The notes beneath the pieces are model-generated. The model was not told where the DNA came from, did not search any database, and saw only the letters and a program-made list of their open reading frames with translations. DNA of 64,000 bases. It comes from Nocardia sp. NBC_01327. Lineage in GTDB: Bacteria; Actinomycetota; Actinomycetes; Mycobacteriales; Mycobacteriaceae. Position numbers and translations under genes: made by a program. Shown here piece by piece: positions 60,070-64,000 of the stretch; the first letter of the stretch is position 1, and each line of letters starts with the position of its first letter. The stretch spans positions 8,556,001 to 8,620,000 of the forward strand of contig NZ_CP108383.1 in assembly GCF_035958815.1 (NCBI RefSeq), written 5' to 3'.

Positions 60070-61713
60070 GTGAGCAGCGACATCACCGCATCGGCGGCCT
60101 GGCGGAAACTGCACGACCATCATGAGTCCGTCGCCGGACGTCATCTGCGCGAATTCTTCGCCGAGGACCCCGAGCGCGGGCGTGAGCTGACCGTGCAGGC
60201 TGCCGACCTGCACATCGACTATTCCAAGCACCGGGTCACCCGCGAGACGCTCGATCTGCTGCTCGCATTGGCGGAAACCGCTGGGGTGCAGGGCCATCGC
60301 GATGCCATGTTCGCCGGTGCGCACATCAATACCTCCGAGGACCGCGCGGTCGAGCATGTGGCGCTGCGGGTGCCCGCCGGGCAGGTGGTGCCGGTGGACG
60401 GCGCCGATGCCGGCGCCCAGGTGCACGAGGTGCTCGACCGCATGGGTGAGTTCACCGATGCGGTGCGCTCCGGGCAGTGGCGCGGTGCGACCGGTGCGCG
60501 CATCACGACCGTGGTGAATATCGGTATCGGTGGTTCGGATCTGGGTCCGGCCATGGTGTACCTGGCGCTGCGGCACTACGCCGATGCCGGGATCTCGGCG
60601 CGCTTCGTCTCGAATGTCGATCCGGCGGACCTGGTTTCGAAGCTGGCCGGCCTGGATCCGGCGACCACGCTGTTCATCGTGGCGTCCAAGACCTTCTCCA
60701 CGCTGGAGACGCTGACCAATGCCACGGCGGCCCGCCGCTGGCTGGTCGCGAGCCTCGGCGAGGAGGCGGTGGCCAAGCATTTCGTCGCGGTCTCCACGCA
60801 TGAGCAGCGGGTGTCGGAGTTCGGTATCGATACCGCGAATATGTTCGGCTTCTGGGATTGGGTCGGCGGCCGCTATTCGGTGGATTCGGCCATCGGCCTG
60901 TCGGTCATGACGGTGATCGGCAAGGAGCGGTTCGCCGAATTCCTCGACGGTATGCACCGGATGGACGAGCACTTCCGCACCGCACCGCCGGCCGAGAACG
61001 CGCCGCTGCTGCTGGGTCTGCTCGGTGTCTGGTACTCGAATTTCTTCGGCGCGCAGTCGCGGGCGGTGCTGCCGTATTCCAATGACCTGGCGCGCTTTCC
61101 GGCGTATCTGCAGCAGCTGACCATGGAGTCCAACGGCAAGTCGGTGCGCGCGGACGGCACTCCGGTGACCACCTCGACCGGTGAAATCTTCTGGGGCGAG
61201 CCGGGAACCAACGGCCAGCACGCCTTCTATCAACTGCTGCACCAGGGTACGCGGCTGGTGCCCGCCGATTTCATCGGATTCGCCCAGCCCACAGACGATC
61301 TGCCGACCATCGACGGCACCGGCAGCATGCACGACATCCTGGTCAGCAATCTGGTCGCGCAGACGAAGGTGCTGGCGTTCGGCAAGACGGCGGAGGAGAT
61401 CACCGCCGAGGGCACCGATCCGAAGCTGGTGCCGCACAAGGTGATGCCGGGCAATCGCCCCTCCACCGCCATTCTGGCGCCCAAGCTCACACCGTCCACG
61501 CTGGGCCAGCTCATTGCGCTGTACGAGCACCAGGTGTTCGTGGAGGGTGCGATCTGGGGCATCGACAGTTTCGATCAGTGGGGCGTGGAGCTGGGTAAGC
61601 AGCAGGCGCTCGCCGTGGCGCCGCTGCTGACCTCGGCCGAAGAGCCTGCTCCGCAATCGGATTCGTCCACCGACGAGCTGATCCGCTGGTACCGCGCCCG
61701 CCGGCTGACGTAG
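60070..61713 (+). CDS. pgi: Glucose-6-phosphate isomerase
   Basis: A 547-residue PGI interconverting glucose-6-phosphate and fructose-6-phosphate. Signatures: VVNIGIGGSDLGPAMVYLAL, ASKTFSTLETLTNA, PGS_PGI-type FGFWDWVGGRYSVDSAIGLS (in part), LPYSNDLARFPAYLQQL, and GKQQALAVAPLL near the end. GTG start. Divergent from gabD (96 bp). Orthologue of Rv0946c. Confidence 0.96.
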   Translation: MSSDITASAAWRKLHDHHESVAGRHLREFFAEDPERGRELTVQAADLHIDYSKHRVTRETLDLLLALAETAGVQGHRDAMFAGAHINTSEDRAVEHVALRVPAGQVVPVDGADAGAQVHEVLDRMGEFTDAVRSGQWRGATGARITTVVNIGIGGSDLGPAMVYLALRHYADAGISARFVSNVDPADLVSKLAGLDPATTLFIVASKTFSTLETLTNATAARRWLVASLGEEAVAKHFVAVSTHEQRVSEFGIDTANMFGFWDWVGGRYSVDSAIGLSVMTVIGKERFAEFLDGMHRMDEHFRTAPPAENAPLLLGLLGVWYSNFFGAQSRAVLPYSNDLARFPAYLQQLTMESNGKSVRADGTPVTTSTGEIFWGEPGTNGQHAFYQLLHQGTRLVPADFIGFAQPTDDLPTIDGTGSMHDILVSNLVAQTKVLAFGKTAEEITAEGTDPKLVPHKVMPGNRPSTAILAPKLTPSTLGQLIALYEHQVFVEGAIWGIDSFDQWGVELGKQQALAVAPLLTSAEEPAPQSDSSTDELIRWYRARRLT

Positions 61714-61728
61714 CCGGACCGGGTACGG

Positions 61729-62079
61729 TCAGACCGCGATCGCAAGCCCCAGCGAGGCGATCGCGAAGGCCAGGAACAGGACCGGGAAGGCGATATTGTG
61801 GACCACCCGGGTCCACAGGTGCACGATCACCGCGCCCACGAAGAACGCGGTCAGGCCCGCCGCCGCGGCGATGCCCAGCGGCCGCAGACCCAGCAGCCCG
61901 GCCAGCAGGCCGATCGCCCCGGCGGCCTTGGCCGCGCCGAGCATCGGCAGCCAGGAGAGGGGCACCCGCACCTCGGCGATGTTCTGCTTGACGAAGTCGG
62001 CCCTGCTGATGGTCGCGACCCCTTCGACGGCATTGGCTGCGATGGTGATGAGCGTGACGACGACGTAGGCGATAAACAT
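61729..62079 (-). CDS. DoxX-like small membrane protein
   Basis: A 116-residue protein with four membrane helices (about 4-22, 44-64, 70-88, 95-114), including PLSWLPMLGAAKAAGAIGLL. The pattern is that of DoxX-like/DUF4267 family proteins of unknown role. ATG at 62079. It lies downstream of the epimerase fusion gene in the same direction (64-bp gap) and convergent with pgi. Confidence 0.72.
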   Translation of the reverse strand: MFIAYVVVTLITIAANAVEGVATISRADFVKQNIAEVRVPLSWLPMLGAAKAAGAIGLLAGLLGLRPLGIAAAAGLTAFFVGAVIVHLWTRVVHNIAFPVLFLAFAIASLGLAIAV

Positions 62080-62143
62080 GCCCACAGCCTGGTCAGTCCT
62101 GCGGAAACCCGCCAATACCTGTTGTCATAACCAAGGGTTATGG

Positions 62144-63658
62144 CTATTTCCGCACCCGCTCCGGCAGTAGTTCGGTCAGCGCCTCGTCGAGGGTCGGGTA
62201 CCGGAAGCGGAATCCCGCCCGGCGCAGGACCTCCGAGGTGGCATGGCGTCCGGTGAGCCCCAGCGCCGCATCGGTGCGCAGGAAGACCGCGCCGATGGCG
62301 AGCGCCGCGGCGGGTGTGGGCGGCGACCAGGGACGGCGCAGCTGGCGGCGCAGGGCCGCCATGAGCTCCCGATTGCGCACCGGAAAATCGGTGGCCGCCA
62401 CCACGATTCCGTTCGGCAGCGCCACGCTCGGATCGAGGCCGAGGGCGGCGCGGACGATGCCGAGCCAGTCGTCGAGGTGAATCCAGCTGAACCACTGCGT
62501 GCCCGGGCCGACACTGCCGCCCAGGCCCGCCTTGGTCAGGCTCACCAGCCGCTTCATGGCCGGTGCATCCGGATCGAGCACGATCGAGGTGCGCAGGATC
62601 GTCCAGTGTGTGGCATTCGCGGCCACCTTGCCGCCCACTCCCACAGCGCCGCCCGCGCCGGCGCCGCGACTCTCGACCTCGCCGCCGGTCTCGATGGCGG
62701 TACCGCTCTCGCCCGCAGCGGAGTTCATGCTCCCCCGCTCGCCCGAGAACGCGCGCTCCCAAGGCTCGGCGACCCCGGTCATCTGCGGCAGTCCCGGATC
62801 CGGCAGCGGAGTGGTTTCGGTGCAACGGATTTCACCGGCGTCGGCCCAGATGGCGGTGGTGCTGGCCTGCACCCAGTAGTCGATGGGCCGCTCCAGGGTC
62901 TTCGAGGCTTCGACGAGCGCCTGCGTGGAATCGACTCGGCTGCGCCGCAATTCGGCGACATTGCGGGCGGTGGGCCGGCAGTCCACCAGCTTGCCCGCGA
63001 GATTGATGATCGCGGTGCGGCCCGGATTCCGCAGTGCGGTAACCCATTCGCCGACGGTCCGCCCGTCCCATTCGAACTGCGCATAGGGCAGCTCCGGCAC
63101 CGCGCGGCGGGTGAGAATGCGCACCCGCTGCCCTCGGCAGGTGAGGTCGGCGGCCAGGGTGCGCCCCAATGCGCCGGTGCCACCGGCGATTACGACGGTG
63201 AGCGCATCCTCGACCGGCCGCAGTCCGGCCAGCCGCGCCAGCCGGGCGAAGCAGGTGTGCGCATCGGTCTGCAGCAGCTGACCGACCACCTTGCGCGCGA
63301 GGGCGGCCGACCCGCCGCTGAAGGTGAGCCGCTGCACCAGTTCGGTGCCGCCGTCGCGCGGCGTCAGGGTCCAGCGCAGCCGCATGAGGCCCGCGGGTTC
63401 GGGCTGTTCGAGGGTGAGTTCGCGCTCCGGTACGAAGGTGGCGATGGTGAAGGGTGCGGCGAGCCGCCCGTGCACCGCCTCGTTGACGCGCCCGCGCGGC
63501 AGGTAGTCACCGGTGACGCCGACACCCGGTGCGGCGTGCAGGGTCACCGACGTGACGGCCGGATTCCAGTCGGGCCAGCGGGCCGGATCGCCGAGCACTG
63601 CCCAGAGCCGCTCGGGCGGGAGGGCGATCCATTGGGTGTACGTCGTTGTACGAGGCAT
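62144..63658 (-). CDS. SRPBCC-epimerase fusion (TIGR01777-type)
   Basis: A 504-residue fusion. Residues about 1-145 are a SRPBCC/polyketide-cyclase ligand-binding domain (PPERLWAVLGDPARWPDWNPAV). Residues about 150-450 are a NAD-dependent epimerase-like domain with the Rossmann motif VIAGGTGALGRTLAADL and the TIGR01777 pattern IINLAGKLVDCR / RPTARNVAELRRSRVDST. A DUF1731-type C-terminus ends the protein. A low-complexity Gly/Ser/Ala/Glu insert sits inside the enzyme domain (about 307-350). Homologues with this fusion occur in other actinobacteria; substrate unknown. Confidence 0.8.
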   Translation of the reverse strand: MPRTTTYTQWIALPPERLWAVLGDPARWPDWNPAVTSVTLHAAPGVGVTGDYLPRGRVNEAVHGRLAAPFTIATFVPERELTLEQPEPAGLMRLRWTLTPRDGGTELVQRLTFSGGSAALARKVVGQLLQTDAHTCFARLARLAGLRPVEDALTVVIAGGTGALGRTLAADLTCRGQRVRILTRRAVPELPYAQFEWDGRTVGEWVTALRNPGRTAIINLAGKLVDCRPTARNVAELRRSRVDSTQALVEASKTLERPIDYWVQASTTAIWADAGEIRCTETTPLPDPGLPQMTGVAEPWERAFSGERGSMNSAAGESGTAIETGGEVESRGAGAGGAVGVGGKVAANATHWTILRTSIVLDPDAPAMKRLVSLTKAGLGGSVGPGTQWFSWIHLDDWLGIVRAALGLDPSVALPNGIVVAATDFPVRNRELMAALRRQLRRPWSPPTPAAALAIGAVFLRTDAALGLTGRHATSEVLRRAGFRFRYPTLDEALTELLPERVRK

Positions 63659-63889
63659 GCACTGACGCTATAACCGGGCCGCCCGGACCGGAACGTGGGC
63701 TTGGTCGCACCCGCCCGCTCCCGCCCCGAATATGAACCGCGACACCGCGCCGCGGGGAGCCGTCGTGGATCGATAATCCCGGCTTCTCAATAGTGGCGAA
63801 TTCTCCCGTTGACAGTGCGGGAGCGTGCGGCGGATGCTCGGCACGACCAGGTGACGGGCCGGGTCCTGTGCGAGCGAAGAGAGATATCC

Positions 63890-64000
63890 ATGACCGCGAA
63901 AACCCGTGTCGAAGCAGTGATTACGGTTCACAAGTACGAGCCGTCCGTCTACGAGGAGCCCGCCGCGGGCCCGGTGCTGAGCAAGATCCATGTGGAGGAG
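63890..64000 (+). CDS. DUF3224-like protein, partial (cut by window end)
   Basis: The first 37 codons of a gene running out of the window. It starts MTAKTRVEAVITVHKYEPSV, then YEEPAAGPVLSKIHVEE. The pattern (beta strand, YDEP-like YEEP, GPxLxK) resembles the start of DUF3224 proteins, small beta-barrel proteins. A weak AGAGAG site precedes the ATG. Divergent from the epimerase fusion. Confidence 0.5.
   Translation, partial: MTAKTRVEAVITVHKYEPSVYEEPAAGPVLSKIHVEE

Noticed and set aside
58522..61656. 1044-residue continuous frame covering gabD and antisense of pgi
   Set aside because: Only the part from 59973 down reads as an aldehyde dehydrogenase; the rest is antisense to pgi.
63809..63840. 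TTGACA promoter before the DUF3224-like gene
   Set aside because: A -35 hexamer is present but no acceptable -10 lies at 16-18 bp.

Overview
The window is a high-GC actinobacterial chromosome segment, most likely Nocardia or a close relative in the Mycobacteriales. This rests on three things seen in the sequence: tandem MspA/NfpA-NfpB-type porins (mycolic-acid outer membrane channels), mycobacterial-type gene blocks (mprAB-pepD-moaB, glp-glpR, ruc, perM, chorismate mutase with the RLGRGRLGH tail), and a Zur-type alternative ribosomal protein locus. No rRNA, tRNA, insertion sequence or CRISPR array was found. Codon use looks uniform, so most of the window looks like core chromosome with accessory patches.

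Layout. 1-13 kb is accessory metabolism and envelope: a two-domain geosmin synthase, a CPA-type antiporter, a PucR-type regulator divergent from an acyl-CoA ligase, UppP, a MEST-like hydrolase, a hydrolase-TetR pair behind a near-perfect palindromic operator, a MarR/GbsR-type regulator with a doubled operator, a secreted beta-propeller protein and an NlpC/P60 hydrolase. 13.3-15.6 kb is a solitary ParA plus a putative DNA-binding partner, preceded by an iteron-like 11-bp repeat array; it is the best candidate for an undescribed system. 15.6-32.8 kb is collinear with M. tuberculosis Rv0996 to Rv0981: glpR, rimJ, glp, galU, 5-FCL, ruc (with a CIRCE-like site), an SAF protein, mscL, then moaB, pepD, mprB and mprA (with matching MprA-type boxes upstream of both pepD and mprA). 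A phosphatase and a duplicated pair of porin genes are inserted in this block.

33-45 kb separates the two syntenic blocks. It holds a conservon-type signalling operon (sensor kinase, roadblock protein, DUF742 protein, small GTPase, MHYT-like membrane protein), a VOC protein, a glycoside-hydrolase-like protein with a lysin-like tail, the zinc-independent ribosomal protein locus (rpmF, rpmE2, mrf divergent from rpmB-rpmG-rpsN-rpsR, two Zur-like boxes between them), a cytoplasmic LysM-lectin and a lipoprotein. 45.5-61.7 kb is collinear with Rv0957 to Rv0946: purH, purN (apparently CTG-started), perM, a 34-kDa-antigen-like protein, sucD-sucC, an M23 peptidase, pcrA/uvrD1, chorismate mutase and pgi, with gabD inserted. 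The right end holds DoxX-like, SRPBCC-epimerase fusion and partial DUF3224 genes.

Intergenic DNA carries two families of dispersed repeats (copies near 21.9 and 55.0 kb, and near 48.0 and 50.85 kb), a 20-bp minisatellite at 54.9 kb, and many clean hairpin terminators between convergent genes. All family assignments come from reading motifs and remembered homologues; no search was run.
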